Part shown: piece after piece, positions 12,812 to 23,803 of the stretch
Layout: the number at the start of each line of letters is the position of its first letter
Numbering within the stretch: the stretch's first letter is position 1
Assembly (NCBI GenBank): GCA_002150815.3
Contig: NDFF03000001.1
Location: forward strand, 310,001-374,000
Direction of reading: 5' to 3'
Origin: Grammothele lineata
Lineage: Eukaryota > Basidiomycota > Agaricomycetes > Polyporales > Polyporaceae
DNA length: 64,000 nt
Translations under genes and position numbers: made by a program
Notes under the pieces: generated by a model
What the model saw: the letters and a program-made list of their open reading frames with translations, nothing else
What the model was told of the DNA's origin: nothing
Database searches by the model: none

Positions 12812-13350
12812 TTACGAGTTCCTGTAGTACTGCCATCCTACCCAGTTCGCGATGACGAACCCCGTGCCAGACGCGATCAACATAATGACAAGGTACTTGT
12901 AATGTGTATCCTGGGCGAGAACGTCCAACACCTGCCAATACAGAAGTCGAATTTCATGAGCCGTCGCCACATGTCAGCCGCAGCGCCCCATAGAGCGCGA
13001 CCGCTCACAAAACGAGGCAGACGCACCCAGATTCCTGTCAATGGCAAGATCGCGCTGAAGAGGATGGCGTACAAGCCGAGCAGGAAGAACAAAATGGACC
13101 CGACGATGAGGGCGTAGCCCACCGCGGGGCTCGGACATTGAGCCCCTTCGTCAGAACTATGGTAGGGTGCAAAGGATAGTGAGCCCCATGTATGAATGAA
13201 TATCTCGAGTGGAGGTAATCGTACTGTCCTATGGGCTCGGCTCTTGCGAACCAACTCGGTTGTGGCTTGTGCGCATTGCGGCGACGCATCGACGTTGCGG
13301 TCAGGCTGTGCGACGCTCGCGGAGTTGTCGGCGACTACGACCGCACGCAT
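12812..13350 (-). CDS. PIG-Y-like subunit of GPI-GlcNAc transferase
   Basis: Small membrane protein with two predicted transmembrane segments. The first exon holds GYALIVGSILFFLLGLYAIL and FSAILPLTGIW. After an intron (donor GTGCGT, acceptor TTGGCAG near 12,941) comes VLDVLAQDTHYKYLV, IMLIASGTGFVIANWVGW and the end QYYRNS. The layout of two hydrophobic helices around an Asp-rich loop and an end resembling W-x-G-x-K/Q-x-x-R-N/S fits PIG-Y/Eri1-type subunits of the enzyme that starts GPI-anchor synthesis in the ER. The start is uncertain: the frame stays open to 13350, but an additional upstream intron or a closer start is possible. Could also be another small ER protein. Confidence 0.58.
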
Positions 13351-13832
13351 CTATTACTGCCAGCGATCTCACATTCAGATCCGACGTTCAACGGCAGTGC
13401 CCAGACGTTCACAGCGACGCGCGCTCTATTTTGGCGGGTATAAGTAAAGACAAAGATCCATTACACAGTGATGTACAACTACTACGCGCTGTTCGGGGAT
13501 GGCAAGCACTGAAGAATACGTATACGACTAATAGCAAAGTTAAACTCCGGGTGGGACACAAAAAGTCACTATGGCACAAGAGAGGGGGAAGGGACGCTAC
13601 TCAAAACAATCATGATACATGAAGCGAGGTCTGGGGTCGCTGGGGGATATCATGACGCTCGCAATTCGTGAGATATAACATACGGGGATAGATATGGTAA
13701 AGGATGCGACGTGTGGTGCATGAATGCGTCTACTGTGGATGCAGGAGATCAACGAGCAACGACAGCAGAAGGAGGAGTCATTCGGAGAGGGAGCGCGAAG
13801 ACCGACCGACATCAACCGTCAAGGGATGCCAT
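13351..13832. other. Intergenic region between PIG-Y-like gene and unknown protein
   Basis: Contains the promoter of the minus-strand PIG-Y-like gene and the 3' untranslated region of the next minus-strand gene. No conserved protein, repeat or RNA gene is seen. It is less GC-rich than the flanking genes. Confidence 0.5.
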
Positions 13833-14690
13833 CTATGAGACGGTCTCCATGTCCATCTCGTCGGGCGTAGGCAGCGGGAGAGGAACCGCTGCAGGCGTGA
13901 GAGAGGACAAGGTCGGGGAGGGAGAAAGTGCAGAGGCGGGACGGATGAGGCCCACCACTGTGCTGTCGTAAGAAGGGTGACGCTGGAAGGGGTTACGGGT
14001 ATTCATGCGAGAGACAGGTGATGCTGCACGGCAAGGTCGATGAGATAATGAGGGGGCCATGTGATGGGAGTTGACGTACCCAGAGCGTTGCCCAGAATCT
14101 TGTAGGGATAGGCGACGCCAGCATCGTCAGCATTGTCACCAATGGTCGAACCGAGCCCCTCAGAGGGAAGGGAGGGACTTAGGCTGCAGGGCGTCTGACG
14201 GCGATAGGCGAAGATATGGTTGCCGTGGTGGGAAGCACGGAGGACGGGGGACGCCGGCTGGAAGCGCAGGGCAGAGGAGTGCTGGAGGATAGAGAGGAAC
14301 TCTTCAAGAGCCTCGGAGGGAGTAGATCTGGAGAAGGGGAGAGGAGAGGTAAATATACGAGAATGGACGAGCGTGGGGAGGATCGGCGGTGAAATACGAT
14401 CTTATCGCATTGAAAGGCATGGAGCGGGGATCGGCGACATACCGAGGGGACGCGCGCGGAGAGAGGTTCTCCTTCTCGGAGAGCTCGGACTGCTTCTGGT
14501 CGGGGAGATCAGGCACATCGTCGGCGAGGCGGAGGCGGTCAAAGGCGTCGGCAGCGGCAGAAAGGAGGGCGGCGCGGGAGCGGGGACGATGGGCGATAGG
14601 GCTGTGGAAGGGGAAAGGAGCGGCACCGGAAGCGACGCGGACCGGCCGGGGGGCGACGAGAACGAGGTTGTCGTTGGAGCTGAAGTTCAT
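13833..14690 (-). CDS. Unknown fungal protein, Ser/Pro-rich
   Basis: Not recognised. Three exons join cleanly. Exon 1 starts MNFSSNDNLVLVAPRPVRV, runs through ADAFDRLRLADDVPDLP and SEKENLSPRASPRY, and ends near 14,360. Exon 2 begins STPSEALEEFLSILQHSS and contains ASHHGNHIFAYRRQTPCS and AYPYKILGNAL, ending at a GTACGT donor near 14,080. Exon 3 has RNPFQRHPSYDSTVVGLIRP and ends TPDEMDMETVS. Both junctions keep one frame. Clusters of Ser-Pro suggest phosphorylation, and the KEN-like triplet followed by Ser-Pro sites resembles cell-cycle substrates, but that is inference. About 230 residues; no known domain, signal peptide or membrane segment. Confidence 0.6.
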
Positions 14691-15282
14691 TGTGCAAGGG
14701 GCGTGTTTGCGAGACGGAGTGTTTTGGATCAGCCGGGCAGTCGTGGTTGGGGCGAGAGCTCTCTCCCCGCGCTCTCCCCTCCCGCCCCGACGCCCCAGCC
14801 CTGTGTGGCCCTGTTTGGCTCGGACGGTCGCGGGCCGCGAAGCCGGCGAGCCTCGGCAATCGGTCCCCGCGGCTTCCCGATGCGCCTTTGCACGCTTCTG
14901 CCTCTGCTTCTCGCCCAAACTGGGTGAATCCCGGACCAGCCTGCCAGTGCGCCGTCCTCGACAGCGTCGGCCCGCATGTACACAGCACGCGCCGTCTCGA
15001 AGACGGTCTTAAGCTCGGTTTCGTGCGGCACCCGCCGGCGGTCTCGCAGAACGGGATCAGGCCCGTACTATATAACTGCACACTAATAGCGGAGAAAAAG
15101 ATGACGAGCGCCGACGGCGTAGGTTTCGACGTAAACGATTGGTCAAGGCCCTCCTCCTGTGAATCAAGAACTCCTCAAGGAATCAGCGAAGGAGCCCGCC
15201 CCTTTCTCTTATAGCCCTCGCCCCATTTCCGACATGCCGCCCTCCTCCAGTCGCTCTTCCACCCACGGCTCGACAGGGCGCC
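14691..15282. other. Divergent promoter region, unknown protein and MFS gene
   Basis: Very GC-rich near the minus-strand start, then AT-richer. TATATAA at 15069-15075 is a possible TATA element for the MFS gene, although it lies 208 bases before that ATG. Short upstream ATGs at 15102 and 15234 precede the chosen MFS start; the one at 15234 opens a 42-codon frame that overlaps it out of frame. Confidence 0.45.
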
Positions 15283-17399
15283 ATGGCCGTCGACCCCCGC
15301 AACCCCTCCGGCCCCTCCCAGTCGTCTCACGAAGAGGCTCGCAGGCTCTTCGACGACTATGACCCCCTCGACGGCGACAGCGCCCTCGAAAAACAAAAAG
15401 CGGCCAGGTCTGACAAGGCCACTCCCATCCCCAAGGCCCAGCTCGCGACCCTCTGCGTCGTCCGCCTCGTCGATCCCATCGCCTTCACGCAGATCTTCCC
15501 TTACGTGAACGAGATGATGGACCACCTCCACCTCACCGAGGATCACTCCAAGATTGGCTTCTACAGCGGCGTGGTGGTAAGTACGCGGCATATTAGCCGG
15601 CGCCCCACGGGGAAGGCGTTTAGGATCACCGCTGAAACGCCCGCACCAATTCGTAGGAAAGCAGTTTCGCTGTCGCTCAGGTTGTCTCCATCTACCAATG
15701 GGCAAAGCTTTCCGGTGCGCGTACAGCAGGATCTCGATGCGAGATCACTTTCGTTGACGACATGCAAACAGATACCATCGGGCGGAGGCCGGTGGTTCTC
15801 CTCGGTATCTTCGGCATTGGTTTAGCCACCCTCTTCATGGGTGTCTCCTCCACCCTCGGCGGCGTGCTGTTCGCTCGGTGTCTAGGTGAGCCTACTCGTC
15901 TCTGCATTTCTACTGCAGCAGTTCTCAGAAGATTTAAGGTGGCCTTTTTTCTGGCAACATCGCGGTCATCCACTCCGTACTCGGAGAGATCACGGACGCA
16001 ACAAACCAAGCGATCGCCTTCCCACTTTACGGCCTATGCTGGCCATTAGGGGCCATTATTGGGTATGTGGGATCTATCGTGGTGTCGAATTATGTCTCAT
16101 CGCCTCTGTTCGGTCCAGTCCTCTCATGGGCGGCCTTCTATCAAACCCTGCCGACAAGTTCCCCCGATGGTTTAGTCATCCGCTCTTCCGGCGGTATCCG
16201 TATTTCCTGCCATGTCTGGCCGCGGCCCTCATAGCGTTTGCCGGGTCGCTCTACGGCTACTTCTACCTCGGAGAAGTGCGTGCGGCTGTCATATCTCGAA
16301 ATCTAATTTCCAGACTGACGCATTTTTAGACATTGCCCAGCAAAAGACCTAAGACGAAAGAAGAAATCTCGATGGATGACTGCCATGCAAGCTCGTTTGG
16401 GAAGTCGTCTCAGCCCATCGGCATGAGGGGCTTGTTCAGAATTCCCCTCGTCCGCGCTCTTTGCTTGAGCGGTGCTGGGCTTGCATTTATGTAAGGCATT
16501 CCGTTGTTTTTGCATCACTTCGTCGCTGATGAACTCACGTAGTGCTACCGGATTTGACGTCACCTTCGGTACGACACGGTCATGTCCGCCGACTTGAGTG
16601 TATAACTGATGGGGCTCTGTAGTGCTGTTCTGCTACACTTCTATATTGCAGGGCGGTCTGGCGTTCGACGTATGTCCCCATTTTAACCACCGAAATCCCG
16701 CTGATCCACGCATCCCTCTGAACAGGCAACCCAAATTGGCTACGCGCTCTCACTCTCCGGCCTCGTCTCCATCTTCCTCCAGCTGTGCTGCATGCCCTTC
16801 CTCCTTCGGCGTTTCGACCACGCGCGCATGTACAACTTCTGCATGGGTCTCTGGCCCTTCTGTTTTGTCCTCCTCCCTGGCTTGAACCTCCTCGCGCGGG
16901 CTGGCGCCCTGGACGCGCAGACGGGAGCGCTAGACCCTGCAATGCACGCCTTCATATGGCTTGGCATCGGGGTAATCCTATTTTTGTCAAGGGTCGCGGC
17001 GTTGTCGTTCTCGTGCGTCTTTCAGATTCTAGCCCGTAACCTCCGTCGTGAGGCGCGTCTCTGATGGCTTTGCCACAGCGTGAGCATGATCCTCGTCAAG
17101 GAGGCCGCGCCCGACCCCGCGTCGCTTGGCGTTACGAACGGCGTAACGCAATTCGCGATGGTCCGTTTCCACTTAGTCTTTTGCTATCTTCACAGCCGCT
17201 AACAGCCAGCTTCGCCCATTAGTGCCTCGCACGCTCCTTCAGCCCCGCGTTCGCGAGCTCGCTCCTCGCGTTCTCGATCGGGTACGAATTTGTGCTCCTT
17301 CGGTACCTCTGGGTGCTCGTCATGACCACCATCGCTTTCCTCGGTACGACCCTCTCGCGCCGCATCGCCGAGGGACGCCGGCCCCTCGCTCATCCGTGA
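15283..17399 (+). CDS. MFS transporter, DHA1 / ZIFL-like
   Basis: Major facilitator superfamily membrane carrier with a predicted 12 transmembrane segments. A polar N-terminus (MAVDPRNPSGPSQSSHEE) precedes LATLCVVRLVDPIAFTQIFP, the first helix, which is typical of the fungal group related to plant ZINC-INDUCED FACILITATOR-LIKE proteins. The MFS A motif is spliced as KLSDTIGRRPVVLLG, and GGLFSGNIAVIHSVLGEITD follows as the fourth helix. Later helices include FIATGFDVTFVLFCYTS, LSGLVSIFLQLCCMPFLLRR and FSPAFASSLLAFSIG. Eight or more short introns. The ATG at 15283 has a strong context (GCGCCATGG). Likely a proton-coupled exporter or vacuolar transporter; the substrate cannot be stated. Confidence 0.93.
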
Positions 17400-17829
17400 G
17401 CTCCTCTGTACGACAATATACACGACTGCGGCATCGCACGCATCTAGTATGCGCGCACTGGTCTCTCAGGCATTGGCATTCAGGGATTTAGGATGTATCC
17501 ATAGAAGGACCCGCTCGCTCCGGCGAGACTGGGCCCGCTCCACTGCATTACGCTGTTGTTGTCACGCACCACACCACACTACCCATTCACATCATTACCC
17601 ATCGCTGCTGCTCTCGCTCTCGCTAGCTCTCTTGTCCGATATAACCCACGTAGCCGCTTCATGTAGAATACGGTCCCTTTTGCGGGCGATTATCCATTCT
17701 CCTTGTAGAGTACAACAGCGCGCGAGCAGCATGCGCAGCTAGAGTAGGCGACGGGATCTTTGACAGTGTAGTGCTGTCTAGACCGTCTTGCGGTGCGCAG
17801 GTAATAAGGGTTCCAATAAACCAAAACGT
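17400..17829. other. Convergent intergenic region, MFS and acyl-CoA synthetase 3' ends
   Basis: Two 3' untranslated regions. A CA/CT-rich low-complexity stretch runs at about 17,565-17,635. No gene is supported. Confidence 0.5.
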
Positions 17830-20800
17830 CTAAAGCTTCATGGAGCTCTTGCCGGGCTCGCCGAGCGCGTAGAGGGCGTCGAGAGGCTCCTTGAAGAACT
17901 CGTACGTCTCCTTCCTGCATGCACATTCCAGAGCGTAAGCGGGACCGCTATCAGGACGAAGTCAGGAGTACGACGCACCGCCGGATCTTCAGCGTAGGCG
18001 TCAGGCAGCCGTTCTCGGTCGTTAGCTGCTCCAGTGTTACATGGAGCCTCCTGATCATCTCAAAGCTGTTTGTATCATGTCAGCGAATACAACATTTAAG
18101 TATGCGGAAGGACGAGGGGGCGGACGTACCCCTTGAGCTGCTGCTTGTGCGCCATCTTCTGCAGCTCCTGGAGTACAGCCGCGACGACAGCGGGGTCGCG
18201 CGCAGCCGCGGCGAGCGCACCGGTATCGTCCGGGGCGGTAGGCGTGCCCGAGACGCGCGTCACGAGCGCGGCGAACTGGACGGGATCGGGTACGACGACG
18301 GCGATGAGGTACGACTGGAGCGAGTCGCCGTGCACATAGAGTTGCGCAACGAGCGGACTGCCCGAATAGATGTTCTCAATGTTCTCGAGCGCGACGTACT
18401 CGCCCTGCGCGAGCTTCATAATGTTCTGGCAGTGAGAGAACTATGTCAGGGAGTATAGAAGGGGGAGGAAAGAGGGGGGACGCACCTTGACGCGGTCGAT
18501 AATCTTGAGGCGCCCAGCTGTATCCAGCTGACCGACGTCGCCGGTGTGCAACCAGCCCTCCTCGTCGATCGTCTCAGCCGTCTTCTTCTCGTCTATCAAC
18601 CCAGTCAACAAACGACATCCATGGATATCTTTGTAGCCCAGACCGACCTTTGTAATAGCACGAGAAACGCTGCTCTCCGCGCATGCAAATTTCGCCACGA
18701 GGGAACGGTTTGTCCTCTGCGGAGTAGCCCATGGACGGCACGTCGACGAGCTTGACCTCCGCGTTGGGCATGGGCGCACCGACACTCCCGCTCGAGGTCG
18801 GGTCGCCGAACCACGTTCGTACGAAGCTGCCGCAGTTCTCGGTCATACCGTACCTGTAAATATGGTAATGTGAGACCAGCGATTGTGCCGTGAGTTTGAG
18901 CCAGTATTACCCTAAATTGCGGACAGGCGTGAGTATATCTAGGGTATCCAGATGCTGAAGATGTGCTTACCTTCGACAACCTCGCACAGGAGGCCGACCT
19001 TGAGGAACTCCATGACACTCGCACTGATTGGTGCAGAGCCCGTGGTGAGCAGCCTCATCCGCCCTCCAAGCACGTTGTGCAGCTAGACGCATAACACGAT
19101 AAACGGACTTGACTCAAGTTTACAATGGGAGTGTCTCTCACCTTCCTGAAGACCAAACGATCATACAATGCATGCGAGAACACACCGTTCGTGCGCAAGT
19201 TGGTGATCTTAGTTGCCACTGCCTTACGGAATAGTGCGCCCTTGATGCCTGGTTGCGTGCCCGCTGACATCGCGGCCTGGTAGACCCTGTTGAGTACCCG
19301 CGGCACGGCCGGGAAGAAGTGAGGACGGAGGACAGCGAGATCGTCGAGGAGATTCAGGGGGTCGCCCGTCGTGTACCCAATCTGCGCGCCCACGGAGATG
19401 GCGACGAGCTCCATGACGCGCTGCGGGCCGGTCCGAGGTGAGCTTTTAGTCTGGAAAGGGCAATGCACGGAGACAGACCTCGTAGATGTGGGCAAGGGGT
19501 AGGAATGACATCATCACTGTCTCCGTACCCATCGTGAATTGACACAGGTAGGCGTACGCTGCCTGCGCTAGAGAGCCGTGGGTAATTACAACACCTGTTG
19601 TCAAATTTAGTATATCCAGGAAGCTGTCTGACGAGAATATTCATGACCTTTCGGCTGTCCGGTGGTTCCCTGAGTGCATACATGAGATATGACGTGACAA
19701 AGTACGGATGGTGGCCACAAACCGAAGTATAACAGATGGTGGCAACTTGGGAAGAGGTCGGCTGAATGACTGGGAGGAGGTTGGCGCGGCCCATGTCTTC
19801 GACTATAGATGGCCACAGGTAAGTGTGTATTCACGTCAAACAGGAAACACCGCACGCACGCTCGGAGAGCTCCTTGACGTCGACTTGTACCGTTTCGCCC
19901 CATGCTGCCAGTACCTTCTTGGCGTCAGCAGACAGGGGGTCCATGGAAACGACCATCTTGATCCTCGGACATTGCTCCTTGAGCTTGAGGAGCGCTGGAA
20001 TGTGGTCCGGAGTCGCGAAGGCCACAGTAATCTCGGAATGGTTCAAGCTACAGAGCCGAGGTTAGACAGCTGTCTTGGATATGACAGAATACATGCGCGC
20101 GGGGATACTCACATAAATTCTACATATGTTCCGCGCGTCCATACGTCACTCGCGGTCTCTCATCTGCACCCAAGTCACGCACCTGCAGAGTCCTTGCCCA
20201 GAGTATCATACAAGCTGACGCTGACCATCTTGTACGCCTGCAGCGTCAAGTCTATCACCTGCCAGTCTGCAGATCACGACGTCATACAGCGCGGACCGGG
20301 CGCAGTCAGCGTCCAGTTCCCCACAATCGCAATCACTGCGCGCTCGAGCGAGAGCAAGCACGTACTGGGGCAGTTCTTGCTCCATATCCCGACCGTGGGC
20401 AGGTCCCCGCCGCCGAGCACGCCGTCCTGGAAGAGTTTGGACAGGGCGGAGCCGAGCGCGCGGCGGCGCGCGTCGACCTCGGGCCAGGTCTGCCAGACGT
20501 GGTGCTTGGCGTACACGGGCGGGTTCGTGGAGAGGAGGGGGCGGTGGCCGAAGAGGGGCCCGCCCTTGGCGCGCGCGAGGCCTTCGTCGAAGATCTCGAC
20601 GAGGTTCGTGTACGTACCCGGGGTCTCGAGCGTCGTGAACGGGCCAGCCGCTACGTGGTGCGGAGGTGGGGAGGACCGAAGAGTGCGAATGAATCAACAA
20701 GGTTGGAACTGAGATATTTCGCGGACTCAAGGCGTACCAGAACGATAGTGCGCTGCAGGGACGGCGCAGGGTCACGACCGAAGCCAGCATGAGCAGGCTT

Positions 20801-20936
20801 CCGTACGGGTTCTAGTGGGGAAGGACGTACCGGTCTGTCCTGGGCGCTTTGTCCCAGGGACTGGATACGCCTGCTTGCTGTAGTCGACGTTTACTGGCAG
20901 GGGGATAGGGAGGTGCGCGAACTTGGTCGGGGCCAT
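17830..20936 (-). CDS. Long-chain acyl-CoA synthetase (FAA family)
   Basis: AMP-forming fatty-acyl-CoA ligase that activates long-chain fatty acids with ATP and CoA. The N-terminus MAPTKFAHLPIPLPVNVDYS is followed by PGTYTNLVEIFDEGLARA and KHHVWQTWPEVDARRRALGS. The AMP-binding P-loop is spliced from three exons as CYTSG/GTTGQPKG-type sequence and VVITHGSLAQAAYAYL (19.55-19.75 kb). FLPLAHIYE, AISVGAQIGYTTGDPLNL, RLLTTGSAPIS, YGMTENCG, GWLHTGDVG and the FACS signature region DRVKNIMKLAQGEYVALENI follow in order. The last exon ends EPGKSSMKL. About 700 residues joined, usual for the family. At least ten introns. The C-terminal MKL is at best a weak PTS1-like end, so location (ER, lipid droplet or peroxisome) is open. 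Confidence 0.96.
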
Positions 20937-21815
20937 CTCTGGGGGCGGCGGGGGACGCGTGTGGGGGCGGGCGGTTGCGAGGCGGATGGTGGTGGACGGA
21001 GGTCAAGCCCGGACGGCGACAGCACGCGTGATCGCTAGGGACTCACCGGGACCGTGTTCAGGCTGAAGAATCACGGGCTGGGGCGGTCGCTGGTTAGTCT
21101 GGCACGGTGACGCGTGCGCCGTCTGGGGTCTGGGGTGTCGGCACGGGCGAGGGTGATATGGTGCGGCGCGGCGACCGCGTCCGCTCAAGTGCTCTGACGA
21201 GGAGCCCGGTCAACTTCACCCGGACATGTGAATAACCGTGGCACAAGTAACCTACTTTTGCGCGCGGCCCGAGTGCGCGTCTCGACGACGAGTCGCAGGT
21301 ATGTGGAGGCAATGTACGCGTCGAATGTCGCGTCGGACGAGCAGAGACAGCCAAGCTAGTACGTGTGTCGCGCTGTCGCTCACGGGTGTGGGAACCACAC
21401 AGATTTCAACTCGAACATCGTAGCATGGGTCGCGAGCGCATGACATCACAACCCCAGCGTCGGAGCGGTGATCCTTTTGTACGGCATTCCCCGCTATCCT
21501 GCCAGCACAGCTCCCGGCGCAGGATGTAAACGAAATCATAGCATGCATACAGCGGGCGTGCAATATATAATACATCGCTTCTGCGGACAGGGGATATCAA
21601 GAGCCGGCATACAAGTTCAAATACGTACACTCCCCCATCTACGCATGACCAGCGGGACATTACAATCCGAGTTCGAATAACGTATAGTCGTGACAATCAT
21701 CAGAGAATCGAGCCCGAGTCCGCGATTCCAAGCGGCTGCAATCACGGTGCGCTGAGAACGATCTGTCACACAAGCACCAATACATCAGCGATCGGTTGAC
21801 GGTGGGTCGACGGAA
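20937..21815. other. Intergenic region, acyl-CoA synthetase promoter and PEF 3' end
   Basis: Both flanking genes are on the minus strand, so this holds the promoter of the synthetase (near 20,937-21,250, C/CCA-rich) and the 3' untranslated region of the penta-EF-hand gene. Open frames here show no recognisable motif. No repeat or RNA gene was found. Confidence 0.5.
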
Positions 21816-23035
21816 TCAGCCCACCTTCATGAACTGTTCATAGTTCATCTGCACCCAGCCATCGCGGTCGGTGTCAACCCTAACGGACGGGTTAGAAACC
21901 GCCCGAAGACATCTGACGACGATAGAACACACCTTTGGAACGCCTCGGTGAGGGTCTTCACGACCACGCATGCACGCACGAAGCGGTCAAACGTGATTCC
22001 GGGCGGAGGCCCGTACCGGTCAGAGGGACCGGAAGCTACTTTAGATGAGCCCGGGCTCGAAGAAGCGCCTCCGCAACAAGCAGGCTAGCCACTCACCATA
22101 CTTCTGCTCGAGCAGCGAGAGGAGCATCGGCGAGAGGTTGTACCCGAAACTGCGCAGGGCCTCTGCGAGCTCGGAGCCCTCGATGGAGCCGGACCGATCT
22201 CGGTCAAAGTGCCTGAAGACGTTCTGCCAGTCTTGGATGTACTTCCACAGCCCGGCGAATTCTGAAGAGAGAAGAAGCCGGTCAGCACGTCTCCCGCGAC
22301 CGATGGACCGCGATCGGGCCCCGCGGGGAAGCGAGCGGGGGAATGGGACTTGCCGTTGAAGCCAATCGTTCCGCTGCGGTCGGTGTCCTGCGCAACGGTT
22401 AGCCTCGAAGCTCGCGTTTCGACACAGAAAGCGTAACGGGCACTCACGAAGATGGACATCAGCATCTTAACCGTATCGAGGTCGAATTCTACAGATCAGG
22501 GGGGTTAATCTCCGAGACCTATGCCGCACCGGGAACCAAGGCACGCGCGCGGGCACGAGGCGGGCTCTGACTGAGCTCCACTCAGGTCGCGCGACGCCAC
22601 AACGGGAAGCCAGGGACGGCGAAGACTCACTTGTCCAGTTTCCTGTACAGAACGAATGCACGATCAGCGACGATCGTCCGAGAGAGCGAGATCAACGAGC
22701 CCCCGATGCTGCAGTAGCCGCGCAAGGGAGGCTCGCGGGAGGAGGGGAGGCGAGCAACACGCACCGTTCACCAACGCGGACTGCAGCTCCGTGACGCTAA
22801 TCGCTCCCGAACGGTCCGTGTCGACGGCCGAGAACCATTGCCACAGCTGGGGGTCGGCCCCGGCAGGAGGCCCGACTGACGACGGCGGTCGGCCGTATGG
22901 GGGCTGGGCTTGTCCGTGTCCGTAATACCCCTGCGGAGGAGGTGCGCCGCCGTACTGGGTGCTCGGCGGGCGCTGCTGGGGGGCGTAGTGAGAAGACTGG
23001 GAGTAGCGATGGGGGTTTCCGTAGTGGATAGACAT
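21816..23035 (-). CDS. Penta-EF-hand calcium-binding protein (peflin/ALG-2 group)
   Basis: Calcium sensor of the penta-EF-hand family. It has the usual Gly/Pro/Tyr-rich N-terminus (MSIHYGNPHRYSQSSHY, then PPPQGYYGHGQAQ) and five EF-hand regions. Visible loops include DTDRSGAISVTELQ, DTDRSGTIGFN, DRDRSGSIEGSELAEAL and DTDRDGWVQMNYEQF. Between them lies FGYNLSPMLLSLLEQKY, the linker typical of PEF proteins, and the end FMKVG. Five or so introns. Family members act in ER export and membrane repair; yeast Pef1 is linked to cation-dependent budding. The Asp-x-Asp-x-Ser/Asp-Gly loops look functional in at least four hands. Start 23035 opens the standard N-terminal region. Confidence 0.93.
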
Positions 23036-23803
23036 GAGGGAAGGAGGAGAGGAGGGTGTGCGCGCTGATGCGAAGCGGACGTCAAAGTACCAAGCCCCGA
23101 TGTGGCTGGCGCCTTATGAGAGCAGGGCGGCAGATCAGCAGAGACAGCCAAGGCTGTGTGTCCTGTCGCCCTCGCAGCCCGCCTGTTCGCTCTGACTCGT
23201 TGCGGTGCGCGCCGTGCAGTATTGTACTTCGTGCCGCTCACCGCCCCCTCCTCGTCGTGCGCGATGGCGGTGAGGAGAGGCCGGTGCGTCTGTGGAGGAC
23301 GGCCGTCGGCATACATCGGCACCCGGCGGGGGCGGGACCACAGCAGCGCCCATTGCCCCAGAGTGGCGAACTTGCCACACCGAGTGCCCCAACACGGTCT
23401 TCCAGATAAGCCCCGACCGCCCACCGGCTGGCCATCTGTCGCAATGCAGCATCTCGTCCTACAGCGGCCGGTCGACGCTCTCATGTCGCACTGCGCATCC
23501 TCGTCGAGGGCCCTCTCCTCTGCGGCCAGGGCGGAAGACGCGGGGAAAAGGCAATCTGAGAGAGATCTGAGGCGACTGCCGGATTATCATATGCCCGGCG
23601 CCCACAAAGCGGGCTCTCCGCCGAGCCGGTCGAACACGACCAGCAGTGCCACGGCTCAAACATAGCTTGCTCTCGCTCAACTCGCAGCGCTCCGAAAGCT
23701 TCTAGCGACGAACCCCCCGGACGCAATACTGAGACTCTCGGCCTCTAGCGCGGGGCTTGTGCGCAGATATCGGAGGCCAGTGTTATAACCGCGCTCGTCA
23801 GCT
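23036..23803. other. Divergent promoter region, PEF gene and HAD-like gene
   Basis: No gene recognised in 768 bases. The stretch is GC-rich and open on both strands, but none of the frames contains known motifs or clean splice patterns. It must carry the promoters of the minus-strand PEF gene and the plus-strand HAD-like gene. Confidence 0.45.

Noticed and set aside
13597..13815. Short minus-strand frame downstream of the unknown protein
   Set aside because: No homology, splice logic or initiation context; falls in the expected 3' untranslated region.
18595..18660. Alternative reading through GYKDIHG in the acyl-CoA synthetase suggesting tiny introns of about 21-24 nt
   Set aside because: A single 55-nt intron with GTCGGT and GATAG borders gives CYYKDEKKTAETIDEEGW, which fits the family exactly.
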